Of a stretch of DNA of 43,391 bases, positions 7,900-15,514 are shown one piece after another. The stretch spans positions 1-43,391 of the forward strand of contig NZ_JAANIH010000072.1 in assembly GCF_014529705.1 (NCBI RefSeq), read 5' to 3'. The stretch is from Bradyrhizobium campsiandrae. Lineage in GTDB: Bacteria; Pseudomonadota; Alphaproteobacteria; Rhizobiales; Xanthobacteraceae. Below the pieces are notes generated by a model. That model ran no database searches and was not told the DNA's origin. It was given only the letters and a program-made list of their open reading frames with translations. How positions within the stretch are numbered: the first letter of the stretch is position 1; the number at the start of each line of letters is the position of its first letter. Position numbers and translations under genes: made by a program.

Positions 7900-8823
7900 A
7901 TGCGTATTCTCGTGGTCGGCGCCGGCGCCATCGGCGGCTATTTCGGTGGCAGGCTGTTGCAGGCCGGCCGCGATGTCACCTTCCTGGTCCGCCCCAGGCG
8001 CGCCGGCGAGCTCGCCAGCGCCGGTCTCGTCATCAAGAGCCCGAATGGCGATGTGACCTTGAAGACCCCGCCGACCGTTCAGGCCGACGCGATCAAGGAC
8101 AAGTTCGATGTCGTGCTGCTGAGCTGCAAGGCGTTCGATCTCGACGACGCCATCACCTCGTTCGCCGCGGCGGTCGGACCCAATACTGCGATCATCCCGA
8201 TGCTCAACGGCATGAGGCATCTCGACATCCTCGATGCGAAATTCGGCAAGGAGCGCGTGCTCGGCGGCCTCTGCGCCATTGCCGCCACTCTCAACGAGAA
8301 GCGCGAGGTGGTGCAGCTGCAGCCGATGCAGTCGATCAATTACGGCGAGCGCGACGGAAGACTGTCGGACCGCGTCAAGGCGATCGACGAGGCCTTCAAG
8401 AGCGGCATCAACGGCGCCACCGCCAGCCAGAACATCATGCAGGACATGTGGGAGAAGTGGGTGTTCCTGTCTTCGCTCGCGGCCTCTACCAGCCTGATGC
8501 GCACCTCGGTCGGCAACATTCTCGCCGCGCCCGGCGGCCGCGACTTCCTGCTCGGCATGCTGGATGAGACCAGCGCGATCGCCACCGCCTCGGGCTATCC
8601 GCCTGGCGGTCCGTTCTTCGAACGGGTGAAGGGCAACCTCACCACCGAAGGCTCACCGATGACGGCCTCGATGTTCCGCGACATCAAGGCCGGCCTGCCG
8701 GTGGAAGCCGACCACGTGATCGGCGACCTCATCGCGCGCGCCGATGCGGCCAAGGTCCCGGTGCCGAAGCTGCGCATCGCCTACACCCATCTGAAGGCGT
8801 ATGAGAAGCAGCGGGCGGGGTAG
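7900..8823 (+). CDS. Ketopantoate reductase family (2-dehydropantoate 2-reductase)
   Basis: A 307-residue NADP-dependent reductase of the PanE/ApbA family. The Rossmann nucleotide-binding loop is at the very N-terminus (MRILVVGAGAIGGYFGGRL, GxGxxG). VVLLSCKAFDLDDAI contains the family Lys, and MQDMWEKWVFLSSLAAST is the conserved helix with the second catalytic Lys. It would reduce 2-ketopantoate to pantoate for coenzyme A synthesis, but genomes of this group carry several paralogues, so a different 2-oxo acid substrate is possible. It starts at ATG 7900, with AAAGCGGAG upstream. It lies 99 bp after the isomerase gene on the same strand, separated by the palindromic repeat. Confidence 0.85.
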   Translation: MRILVVGAGAIGGYFGGRLLQAGRDVTFLVRPRRAGELASAGLVIKSPNGDVTLKTPPTVQADAIKDKFDVVLLSCKAFDLDDAITSFAAAVGPNTAIIPMLNGMRHLDILDAKFGKERVLGGLCAIAATLNEKREVVQLQPMQSINYGERDGRLSDRVKAIDEAFKSGINGATASQNIMQDMWEKWVFLSSLAASTSLMRTSVGNILAAPGGRDFLLGMLDETSAIATASGYPPGGPFFERVKGNLTTEGSPMTASMFRDIKAGLPVEADHVIGDLIARADAAKVPVPKLRIAYTHLKAYEKQRAG

Positions 8824-8830
8824 CTCCACA

Positions 8831-8983
8831 CTCGTCATCGCGGGGCGCGCATAGCGCGAGCCCGGGATCCATAATCACAGGGAGCAGTTTGATGCGATGC
8901 TCCCACTCCAAGTCTTCGCCAAATTGCTCTCTGTGGGTATGGGTCCCGGATCTGCGCTTCGCTTGTCCGGGACGACAGTTGAG
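8831..8983. repeat. Dispersed intergenic palindromic repeat, full copy A
   Basis: This copy fills the gap between two convergent genes. The outer blocks are GTCATCGCGGGGCG and TTGTCCGGGACGAC. The inner arms CCGGGATCCATAATCACAGG and its counterpart CTGTGGGTATGGGTCCCGG pair with few mismatches. The same elements in the same order occur at 23122-23302. These units are typical of 3'-3' gaps in Bradyrhizobium-like genomes (from memory). Nothing in it looks coding. Confidence 0.8.
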
Positions 8984-9003
8984 ATTGTCGCGATAGCCCG
9001 GCG

Positions 9004-9597
9004 CTACTTGAAATACGCCAGATAATGCGCCACCGCCGTGATTTCCTCGTCGCTCATGTGATAGGCGACGTCGGCCATTGCGGCGACGCCGCCGCCGACG
9101 CGCTGGCCCGCTTTGTAGTCGTGCAGCGCCTTGACCAGATATTCCTCGCGCTGACCTGCGAGCCGCGCGACGGCCTTGGTGCCGGCGAAGCTGTCCGTGT
9201 GACATGAGGCGCAGCGGCGGCCGACGGCGACCTGCGCGCCCTTTTTCGACAGGTCCGGATCCCCGTCCTCTGCCGGCTTCGGCGGCGTCATCGCCGCGAA
9301 ATAGGCGCCGAGGCTGCGAACATCCTCGTTGGTGATCGTCTCCGCGATCGGCTGCATCTGCTCATTCTTGCGCGAGCCGGCGCGGAAGAACACGAGCTGC
9401 CATTGCAGGAACTGATCGGGCTGGCCGGCCAGCGAGGGGATGTTCTCGGTCTGCGAGATGCCGTTCTCGCCGTGGCAGCCGGAACAGACGGCAGCCTTCT
9501 CCTGGACCGCCGCGTTGTCGGCCGCACTTGCGGAGAAAACGCCGAGCGCGAGAAGCGCAGCCGCGCTGATGGCGTGCGAGAGGAAATGCCGAGGCAT
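9004..9597 (-). CDS. Di-heme cytochrome c (c4-like), periplasmic
   Basis: A 197-residue secreted protein: signal peptide (AAALLALGVFSASA) and two cytochrome c domains with heme sites CSGCH (38-42) and CASCH (129-133). NEQMQPIA (Met81) is the likely sixth ligand of heme 1; the region GGGVAAMADVAYHMS offers a Met for heme 2. The size and layout match cytochrome c4/c553-like electron carriers. It lies 180 bp downstream of, and on the same strand as, the sorbosone-dehydrogenase-type gene, so it plausibly takes electrons from that enzyme and passes them to an oxidase. That pairing is an inference from position. A palindromic repeat (9652-9690) sits between the two genes. Confidence 0.92.
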   Translation of the reverse strand: MPRHFLSHAISAAALLALGVFSASAADNAAVQEKAAVCSGCHGENGISQTENIPSLAGQPDQFLQWQLVFFRAGSRKNEQMQPIAETITNEDVRSLGAYFAAMTPPKPAEDGDPDLSKKGAQVAVGRRCASCHTDSFAGTKAVARLAGQREEYLVKALHDYKAGQRVGGGVAAMADVAYHMSDEEITAVAHYLAYFK

Positions 9598-9651
9598 GAT
9601 GGGAATTCCGATCTATCGACTGCGTCGTTCCGGGGCGAGCGAAGCACGGGC

Positions 9652-9690
9652 CCGGACTCCATAACCACGCGTCGGGGTTATGGGTTCCGG
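9652..9690. repeat. Short copy of the intergenic palindromic repeat (core only)
   Basis: CCGGACTCCATAACCAC (9652-9668) is mirrored by GGGGTTATGGGTTCCGG (9674-9690), with 14 of 17 pairs complementary. This is the core of the repeats at 8831 and 23122. GTTCCGGGGCGAGCGAAGC just before it resembles their outer block. It lies between the dehydrogenase and cytochrome c genes and may form a hairpin within their shared transcript. Confidence 0.65.
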
Positions 9691-9777
9691 AGCTGCACGC
9701 AGTCCGGCACGCGTGAGGCTCAAAAGAAAGAGACTGCGGCGCCTTGCGGAGCCACCGCAGCCTCGTGTCGTCGTGCG

Positions 9778-11058
9778 CTACTTCTTGCTGTAGCTGATGC
9801 GATAGATCGCGCCGGCCCAATCGTCGGCGACGAGGATCGAGCCGTCCTTGGCGAGGATGATGTCATCGGGGCGGCCGAGATAACCCTGGTCGCCCTCGAT
9901 CCAGCCCGAGGCGAACACCTCCTGCTTGGCATTCTTGCCGTCGGGTCCGACGATCACGCGCATGATGCGGCCGCCCTGGTATTTGTGACGATTCCAGGAG
10001 CCGTGCTCGGCGATCAGGATGTTGTTCTTGTATTCGGCGGGGAACTGGTCGCCGGTATAGAACTTCATGCCGAGCGGAGCGACATGGGCGCCGAGATTCA
10101 GCACGGGCGGCGTGAACTCGGAGCATTTGTGCCCCATGGCGAACTTCGGATCGGGAAGGTCGCCCTGATGGCAATAGGGATAGCCGAAATGCTCGCCGAG
10201 CTTGGAGATCATGTTCAGCTTGTCTGACGGAAGATCGTCACTGATCCAGTCGCGTGCGTTCTCCGTGAACCAGTATTTGCCGGTGCGCGGATCGACGTCG
10301 CCGCCGACCGAGTTGCGAACGCCGAGCGCGTAGATTTCGGCATTGCCGGTCTTGGGATCGACGCGCCGGATCTGCGAGACGCTGGTCGGGGGAACGCCGA
10401 CGTTGAAGGGCGGTCCGAACGGGATGTAGAACCAGCCTTCCTTGTCGACGGCGATGTACTTCCAGCCATGCGCGGCGTAGGACGGCATGTCGTCATAGAC
10501 GACCTTGCCCTCGCCGGGATTGTCGAGCTTGTTCTCGATATCGTCATAGCGGATCAGCTTGTCGACCGCGATGACGTAGAGCGCGCCGTCCTTGACGGCG
10601 AGACCCGTGGGCATGTTCAGCCCCTTGAGGATGGTCTTGACCTCTTTCTTTCCGTTGTTGTCCTTGATGGCGTAGACGTTGCCGAGGCCGAACGAGCCGA
10701 CGAACAGCGTGCCCTTGTCACCCCAGGCCATCTGCCGCGCGGCCAATACGCCGGAGGCGTAGACCTCCATCTTGAAGCCCGCCGGCAGCTTCACCTTCTT
10801 GACGATGTTGGCGAGCTCGGCATCGGAGGCGCCGGTCGGCGGACCGGAGGGCGGCGCGAGGCCCTTCTGCGCCTCGGTCTCGTCGCCGAGGAACCAATCG
10901 TCCGGCGGATGGGTCCAGAATTCCTTGGTGCCGGATTCGTACTTCTTCAGCGCACGGCTCTTGTCCTGCTGCTGCGCGCCCGCGATGCTTGTCCCCGCGA
11001 GTAGGGCAACCGCTGCAAGCGCCAGGACGGATTGAAATGCGGATTGATGGAATTTCAT
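9778..11058 (-). CDS. PQQ-dependent sugar dehydrogenase family (sorbosone dehydrogenase-like)
   Basis: A 426-residue secreted protein: signal peptide up to AGTSIAGA, then a linker rich in charged residues, then a six-bladed beta-propeller of the glucose/sorbosone dehydrogenase family from about residue 85 (KLPAGFKMEVYASGVLAARQMAW). Family marks include GLNMPTGLAVKDGALYV, YALGVRNSVGGDVDPRTGKYWFTENARDW and LNLGAHVAPLGMKFYTGDQFP, the region that holds cofactor-binding residues in soluble PQQ glucose dehydrogenase. AEHGSWNR and GRPDDIILAKDGSILVADD close the fold. It probably oxidises a sugar, aldose or alcohol in the periplasm with PQQ; substrate and cofactor are family-based guesses. The neighbouring di-heme cytochrome c is a likely electron acceptor. 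Confidence 0.85.
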   Translation of the reverse strand: MKFHQSAFQSVLALAAVALLAGTSIAGAQQQDKSRALKKYESGTKEFWTHPPDDWFLGDETEAQKGLAPPSGPPTGASDAELANIVKKVKLPAGFKMEVYASGVLAARQMAWGDKGTLFVGSFGLGNVYAIKDNNGKKEVKTILKGLNMPTGLAVKDGALYVIAVDKLIRYDDIENKLDNPGEGKVVYDDMPSYAAHGWKYIAVDKEGWFYIPFGPPFNVGVPPTSVSQIRRVDPKTGNAEIYALGVRNSVGGDVDPRTGKYWFTENARDWISDDLPSDKLNMISKLGEHFGYPYCHQGDLPDPKFAMGHKCSEFTPPVLNLGAHVAPLGMKFYTGDQFPAEYKNNILIAEHGSWNRHKYQGGRIMRVIVGPDGKNAKQEVFASGWIEGDQGYLGRPDDIILAKDGSILVADDWAGAIYRISYSKK

Positions 11059-11440
11059 CGCGTCACTCCCCTAAGGCAGCCGTCAGGGCTGCACGTTATT
11101 TTGTTCTGATAGTCGAGAGGCGAAGTTTGTGGTCTGTCGAGGTGGCAGACGCAAAAAGGTTAGCACATCTGCGAACCGTGAAAAGCGCGTCGCGTGCGCT
11201 GCGATAGCACTCAATAAAAATTGAGACTGATCGTCACACATCGGCTTGGGCCGTCACGACAACGTTCTCGCTGCAACGCGGAATCGCAATCATGCGCGCC
11301 TGATTTGCAGGCAGCAAATCGGGCGACCTATCCGGAAACGCGAAAACAACCCCATGCACAGTAGAACGGCCGCGGCCGCAGACCGCGCGGTGAGGCCGGC
11401 CACGCGTCTGATTCATCGTGCGATTTGACAAAAGCGGCGA
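11059..11440. other. 382-bp intergenic region
   Basis: This space separates the dehydrogenase start (11058, minus) from the stop of the SDR gene (11441, minus), so the right part should hold the end of the SDR transcript and the left part the dehydrogenase promoter. A small perfect hairpin CTCAAT-AAAA-ATTGAG lies at 11210-11225. No conserved reading frame, tRNA or known RNA was seen. A small RNA cannot be ruled out. Confidence 0.5.
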
Positions 11441-12427
11441 TTAGCGGGCGACGGGGTACGGCCCGTCGTCAAACAGCGTGTCGTGATAGCCCTTCGAGCC
11501 GACCTCACGCGCCAGGGCGCTGCGAAAATCGCGGCCCTCACGCAGGCTGCGCAGCACATGGGCGAAATCGAATTCGGGACGCCATCCGAGCTCGCGCCGC
11601 GCGCGCTCGTTGACATAGACGCGGTCGATGTCAGGGAAGAGCCGCCAGCCCCGCGCGGCATAGAGCTCGGCGCAATCCGGATAGAGCTCTCGCACGATTG
11701 CGGCGGCGTCACGAGCCAATGCCGCGAGATGGTGTTGCGCGAACGGACTCGTCGCCGAGACGATGTAACGGCCGAAGCCGACCTCGCCCGCGCGCGCGAT
11801 GGCGAGCAGATGCGCGCTGACTGCATCCGCGATATCCAGCCGTCGATAGAGCAGCTCGTTGGCCTGCGCATTGTCCAGCGCATAGGCTGATCGCATCGCA
11901 GGATCGTCGTCATCCTCCGGAAAGAAGCGCGAGGTCCGCAGCACCACGACCGGCAGGCCCTTCTCGCGAAAGAACAGCTCGCACAAAGTCTCAGCCATCA
12001 GCTTGGTCGTGCCGTAAATGTTCTTCGGCACCGACGCCAGCTCCTCGGTGACCCACACCGCCGCCTGCCCCGCCTGGGGACGAAGCTGCGAGCCGAACGC
12101 GCTGGTGGTGCTGGTGAAGACAAAGCTCTTCACGCCGGCCGCATCAGCCGCTTCGAGCAGATTGAGCGTCCCGGTGACGTTGGTATCGACGAAGTCCTGC
12201 TTGCTGTGAGTCGCGACATGCGGCTTGTGCAGCGTCGCGGTGTGAATCACGGCGGTGACGCCATCCATCTGCGCACCGACGAAGGTGGGATCGACGATCG
12301 AGCCGACGGCATCGGTGAAAGGCGACGGCTTCAGGTCGATCCCGCGCGCAGGCGCGCCGCGGCGCCGGAGGGTGCGCAGAATGGCTTCGCCGAGATGGCC
12401 GGCGCTGCCGGTGACCAGAATTGTCAT
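11441..12427 (-). CDS. NAD(P)-dependent epimerase/dehydratase (extended SDR)
   Basis: A 328-residue extended short-chain dehydrogenase. The nucleotide-binding motif TGSAGHLG is at residues 6-13, VIHTATLHKPHV follows, FVFTSTTSAFG carries the catalytic Ser/Thr region, and YGTTK gives the YxxxK pair. VVLRTSRFFPE and the C-terminal RRELGWRPEFDFAHVL are the substrate-domain features of UDP-sugar epimerase-like proteins. It probably changes a nucleotide sugar or similar substrate; which one cannot be told. The gene stands alone, and its start faces the P-loop kinase-like gene, with 164 bp between their starts. Confidence 0.85.
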   Translation of the reverse strand: MTILVTGSAGHLGEAILRTLRRRGAPARGIDLKPSPFTDAVGSIVDPTFVGAQMDGVTAVIHTATLHKPHVATHSKQDFVDTNVTGTLNLLEAADAAGVKSFVFTSTTSAFGSQLRPQAGQAAVWVTEELASVPKNIYGTTKLMAETLCELFFREKGLPVVVLRTSRFFPEDDDDPAMRSAYALDNAQANELLYRRLDIADAVSAHLLAIARAGEVGFGRYIVSATSPFAQHHLAALARDAAAIVRELYPDCAELYAARGWRLFPDIDRVYVNERARRELGWRPEFDFAHVLRSLREGRDFRSALAREVGSKGYHDTLFDDGPYPVAR

Positions 12428-12591
12428 GTGGAACCAGATGTACCGATCAAGGCGGAACGCCCCGAGCCGATTTACGGTATTTTTCGCTGAGACGCCTGTC
12501 GAGGGCCGAGATGCTTGGTATCACGATGAACTGGTCGGCACATTCATCCGCCATCACACTTGGCCGGCATAGGCCGATCCACGAGAGGGAA

Positions 12592-13161
12592 ATGGGCATT
12601 AGAAACTATTTGATCGAGGGCATGTCCGGCACTGGCAAAACCACGGTGGCTGAGGAATTGCAGCGGCGCGGTTACCACGTGGTCCACGGCGATCGGGAGT
12701 TGGCTTATCAAGGAGACCCAGAAACGGGCAAGCCGTTGGCCGTCGTGCCTGCGCACCTAAACGAGATGGACAAGACCGCATGGCAGTACGTGCGGTGGCT
12801 TTGGAATATCGACAAGGTCAAATCCGCAATTGCGGATCACAGCCATGCCATCTCTTTCTTTTGTGGCGGCTCCAGAAATTTCCCTGGCTTTATCGATTTG
12901 TTCGATGGCGTTTTTGTTCTCGAGGTCAAGGACCTCGAAACATTGTATCGGCGGCTCGATGCGCGTATGGCGCTCGACCCGACAGACTGGGGCGGAAAAC
13001 CGGAGGAAAAAGAACTCATCAGACGGTTGCACCAAACAAAAGAAGGCATTCCGAAAGACGGCATCATCGTCGATGCCGATGAGCCGCTTGAAAACGTCGT
13101 GAACGAGATCCTCTTGAAATCCAGAGCGGTAGATCGGGACCCACTGGGAACCGCGCCTTGA
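12592..13161 (+). CDS. Small P-loop ATPase/kinase-like protein
   Basis: A 189-residue protein with a Walker A motif at the N-terminus (EGMSGTGKTTVAEEL, Lys16) and HGDRELAY downstream, the arrangement of small-molecule or nucleoside kinases (adenylate/shikimate kinase fold). FFCGGSRNFPGFIDLFDGVFVLEV is a plausible Walker B strand region, and RRLDARMAL may be the lid. The target is unknown. ATG 12592 follows GAGAGGGA (12583-12590). The frame stays open upstream to 12421, but without a ribosome site. The gene has visibly lower GC and different codon use (AAA, ATT, GTT, TTT) than its neighbours and lies next to tRNA-Gly, which hints at recent gain. Similar proteins are annotated 'AAA family ATPase' in rhizobia. 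Confidence 0.75.
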   Translation: MGIRNYLIEGMSGTGKTTVAEELQRRGYHVVHGDRELAYQGDPETGKPLAVVPAHLNEMDKTAWQYVRWLWNIDKVKSAIADHSHAISFFCGGSRNFPGFIDLFDGVFVLEVKDLETLYRRLDARMALDPTDWGGKPEEKELIRRLHQTKEGIPKDGIIVDADEPLENVVNEILLKSRAVDRDPLGTAP

Positions 13162-13162
13162 G

Positions 13163-13318
13163 ATGATCCAAGGCCGCATCAAGGCCGGTCAGGAAAGAAT
13201 TGTGCAGGAGGTGTTGAACGAGGCCAGCGTTGAACGTCCTGTGAGAGACTGCAAAAGGGGCGGACCGCAAACGCCAAATGAGACAGCTCAAACTAACAAA
13301 GGCAGGCACAGCCGTTGA
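13163..13318 (+). CDS. Possible 51-residue ORF after the P-loop gene
   Basis: ATG 13163 lies one base after the kinase-like stop and opens 51 codons (MIQGRIKAGQERIVQEVLNE..., ending KGRHSR). The N-terminal half is helix-forming; the rest is basic and polar. No good Shine-Dalgarno site is seen, though translational coupling is possible. It could be a small partner of the kinase-like gene, the tail of a decayed gene, or chance. I do not recognise it. Its TGA stop overlaps a perfect hairpin at 13316-13335. Confidence 0.25.
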   Translation: MIQGRIKAGQERIVQEVLNEASVERPVRDCKRGGPQTPNETAQTNKGRHSR

Positions 13319-13335
13319 CACGAACTGTCGTGTCA
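13316..13335 (+). terminator. Perfect 8-bp hairpin TGACACGA-ACTG-TCGTGTCA
   Basis: The arms 13316-13323 and 13328-13335 are exactly complementary around a 4-nt loop. It lies 155 bp after the P-loop gene. No T-run follows, so it is either a weak terminator, a processing site or an operator-type palindrome. Confidence 0.45.
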
Positions 13336-13340
13336 GTCCC

Positions 13341-13394
13341 CATCCAGCCGCCAGCGGCGTGGAAAACCACGGCTCAGTTTGGCTAAGCTGGATG
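13341..13394. other. Foldback structure just 3' of tRNA-Gly
   Basis: The outer arms CATCCAGC (13341-13348) and GCTGGATG (13387-13394) enclose a perfect inner hairpin CGTGG-AAAA-CCACG (13358-13371). With the hairpin at 13316 it makes an unusually structured 80-bp stretch directly behind the tRNA 3' end. It might be a trailer structure, the end of a lost mobile element, or part of a small RNA. None of these is shown. Confidence 0.4.
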
Positions 13395-13409
13395 CTTCTA
13401 GGGAAAAAT

Positions 13410-13484
<75 letters not shown>

Positions 13485-13759
13485 ATCCTGTGTCGGTCGC
13501 GTGACGCGCCGGCAACGGCTGTCGTATGCCAAAAGCGGGAGGCGAATGCAACAGCTACCGGCAGCATCATCTCGCTTTCCGAGCCCCAATATGAGCCCTG
13601 GAACGGCCAAATCGACCCAAAATCGACCCGAGGCCACCGAATCGGCGGCAATGGATTGAAATTCGGCCCATTCGGCCCAATTTTAGGGCCTGAAGCGAAG
13701 CATAGGACATGGCGGCGTGCTAAAGACCCGCCATTCCAGACATCAGACGAGGGGATCCC
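13485..13759. other. 275-bp intergenic region between tRNA-Gly and the thioredoxin gene
   Basis: This space must hold the tRNA promoter (minus) and the thioredoxin promoter (plus). It contains short direct repeats, AAATCGACCC twice near 13610-13628 and TTCGGCCCA twice near 13663-13680, the latter close to a GGCCC inverted partner. No gene was seen. Confidence 0.4.
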
Positions 13760-14683
13760 GTGACGATCATCGACCAGGGTAACGGCGCGGCAGGCCCGGC
13801 AGCGGCCGATCTGATCAAGGACACCACCACTCAGACCTTCGTGAAGGACGTCATCGAGGAATCGAAGCGCCAGCCGGTGCTGATCGACTTCTGGGCGGAG
13901 TGGTGCGGCCCGTGCAAGCAGCTCACCCCGATCCTGGAAAAGGCGGTCAGGGCGGCCAAGGGCAAGGTCAAGCTGGTCAAGATGAACATCGACCAGCATC
14001 CGGCGATTCCGGGCCAGATGGGCATCCAGTCGATCCCGGCCGTGATCGCCTTCGTCAACGGCCAGCCGGCCGACGGCTTCATGGGCGCGGTGCCGGAGAG
14101 CCAGCTCAACGCCTTCATCGAGAAGCTGACCAAGGGCGTGACGGCGCCGGGCGAGCCCAACATCGCCGAGATCCTGCAGGAGGCCGAGGCCGTGCTCGCC
14201 GAGGGCGATACGGCCGCCGCCGCGCAGATCTACGCCGAAGTGCTTCAATACGATGCGACCAACATCGCCGCGCTGGCCGGCCTCGCCAAATGCTACGCGA
14301 TTTCGGGTGCGATGGAGCAGGCCAAGCAGACCCTGGCCATGGTGCCGGAATCCAAGCGCAACGATCCCGCCGTGAAGGCCGTGCAGGCCACGATCGACCT
14401 CGCTGAGCAGGCCGAACAGCTTGGCCCGATCGCCGAACTCGAACAGAAAGTCGCCGCAAACCCGCTCGATCATCAGGCCCGGTTCGACCTCGCCACCGCG
14501 CTGAACGCGAAGGGCGACCGCGCGGCGGCCACCGAGCAGCTGCTCGCGATCGTCAAGCGCGACCGCAAATGGAACGACGACGGCGCCCGCAAGCAGCTGG
14601 TGCAGTTCTTCGAGGCCTGGGGCGGCACGGATGATGCAACCGTCGAGGGCCGCAAGCGCTTGTCGACGATCCTGTTTTCTTGA
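13760..14683 (+). CDS. cnoX: Thioredoxin with TPR-like C-terminus (CnoX/YbbN type)
   Basis: A 307-residue cytosolic protein. Residues about 20-128 form a thioredoxin domain with the redox-active WCGPC (48-52) and the cis-Pro loop IQSIPAVIAF. The rest is helical with tetratricopeptide-like repeats (LAEGDTAAAAQIYAEVL, FDLATALNAKGDRAAATEQLL). This is the CnoX/YbbN chaperedoxin layout, known to protect clients from oxidation and hand them to folding chaperones. The intact CXXC indicates real redox activity, which E. coli YbbN lacks. The GTG start at 13760 is backed by GAGGGGA just upstream. It is followed after 72 bp by the LON-domain gene, probably in one operon. A 492-codon antisense frame across it is a GC artefact. 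Confidence 0.92.
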   Translation: MTIIDQGNGAAGPAAADLIKDTTTQTFVKDVIEESKRQPVLIDFWAEWCGPCKQLTPILEKAVRAAKGKVKLVKMNIDQHPAIPGQMGIQSIPAVIAFVNGQPADGFMGAVPESQLNAFIEKLTKGVTAPGEPNIAEILQEAEAVLAEGDTAAAAQIYAEVLQYDATNIAALAGLAKCYAISGAMEQAKQTLAMVPESKRNDPAVKAVQATIDLAEQAEQLGPIAELEQKVAANPLDHQARFDLATALNAKGDRAAATEQLLAIVKRDRKWNDDGARKQLVQFFEAWGGTDDATVEGRKRLSTILFS

Positions 14684-14755
14684 AGGCAGGGTCGAGGTGA
14701 TCCGCGGCGTCAGGTAGCGCGTTTCAATCTGACTCGGGGCCGAAATGGGGACCAG

Positions 14756-15433
14756 ATGCCGATCAATATCGAATATCGCGGGCCCGCCGACCTTCCGGAG
14801 ATCATTCCGGTGTTTCCGCTGCCGGGCGCGCTGCTGCTGCCGCGCGGCCAGATGCCGCTCAACATCTTCGAGCCGCGCTACCTGGCGATGGTCGACGACA
14901 GCCTTCGCGATGGCCATCGCCTGATCGGCATGATCCAGCCCGACGTGGCCCACTCGCCGAAGAATTCGGACAAGCCGGCGCTGTTCCGGGTCGGCTGCGT
15001 CGGCCGCATCACCCAGCTCGCCGAATCCGGCGACGGCCGCTACATTCTCGAGCTCACCGGCGTCGCGCGCTTCAAAGTGCTCGAGGAGCTCGAGGTGCTG
15101 ACCGCCTACCGGCAGTGCAAGGTCGATTTCTTCGCCTTCACCGATGATTTCAAGGCGCGCCTCGGCGAGGAGGCGGTCAACCGCGAGGCGCTGCTGGTCG
15201 CGCTGGCGGATTTTTTGAAGGCCAACAATCTCAAGGTCGACTGGGAGGGCGTCGAGAGCGCGCCCAACGAGGCGCTGGTCAACGCACTGGCGATGATGTC
15301 GCCCTATGGCCCGGCCGAGAAGCAGGCGATGCTGGAGGCGCCCGACCTGAAAACCCGCGCCGAGATCCTGATCGCGGTGACCGAGATGGACCTCGCCAAG
15401 AAGCGCACCAGCGGCGATCCGCCGTTGCAGTGA
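14756..15433 (+). CDS. LON peptidase substrate-binding domain protein
   Basis: A 225-residue protein consisting of the N-terminal (LAN) domain of Lon protease without the ATPase or protease parts. IIPVFPLPGALLLPRGQMPLNIFEPRY is the family signature (residues 14-40 approximately), followed by the beta-rich half (GCVGRITQLAESGDGRYILELTG) and a helical end. Such stand-alone proteins are common in alphaproteobacteria next to the CnoX-type thioredoxin; the function is unknown but quality control of proteins is a fair guess. A GGGGA ribosome site precedes ATG 14756. In related genomes I would expect the Trm112 gene next; here it lies 7.4 kb further on. Confidence 0.9.
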   Translation: MPINIEYRGPADLPEIIPVFPLPGALLLPRGQMPLNIFEPRYLAMVDDSLRDGHRLIGMIQPDVAHSPKNSDKPALFRVGCVGRITQLAESGDGRYILELTGVARFKVLEELEVLTAYRQCKVDFFAFTDDFKARLGEEAVNREALLVALADFLKANNLKVDWEGVESAPNEALVNALAMMSPYGPAEKQAMLEAPDLKTRAEILIAVTEMDLAKKRTSGDPPLQ

Positions 15434-15514
15434 GGCGGCAACCTGATTTGCCGGCGCAGATGAAATGAGCCGGTCCTGGATTTCGAGATCCCGGGAATCA
15501 CCGCTTCAGGTCGC

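Noticed and set aside
12400..13409. Integrated island bounded by tRNA-Gly
   Set aside because: No copy of the tRNA 3' end (attachment-site duplicate) and no integrase were found in the window, so only the low-GC gene is reported.
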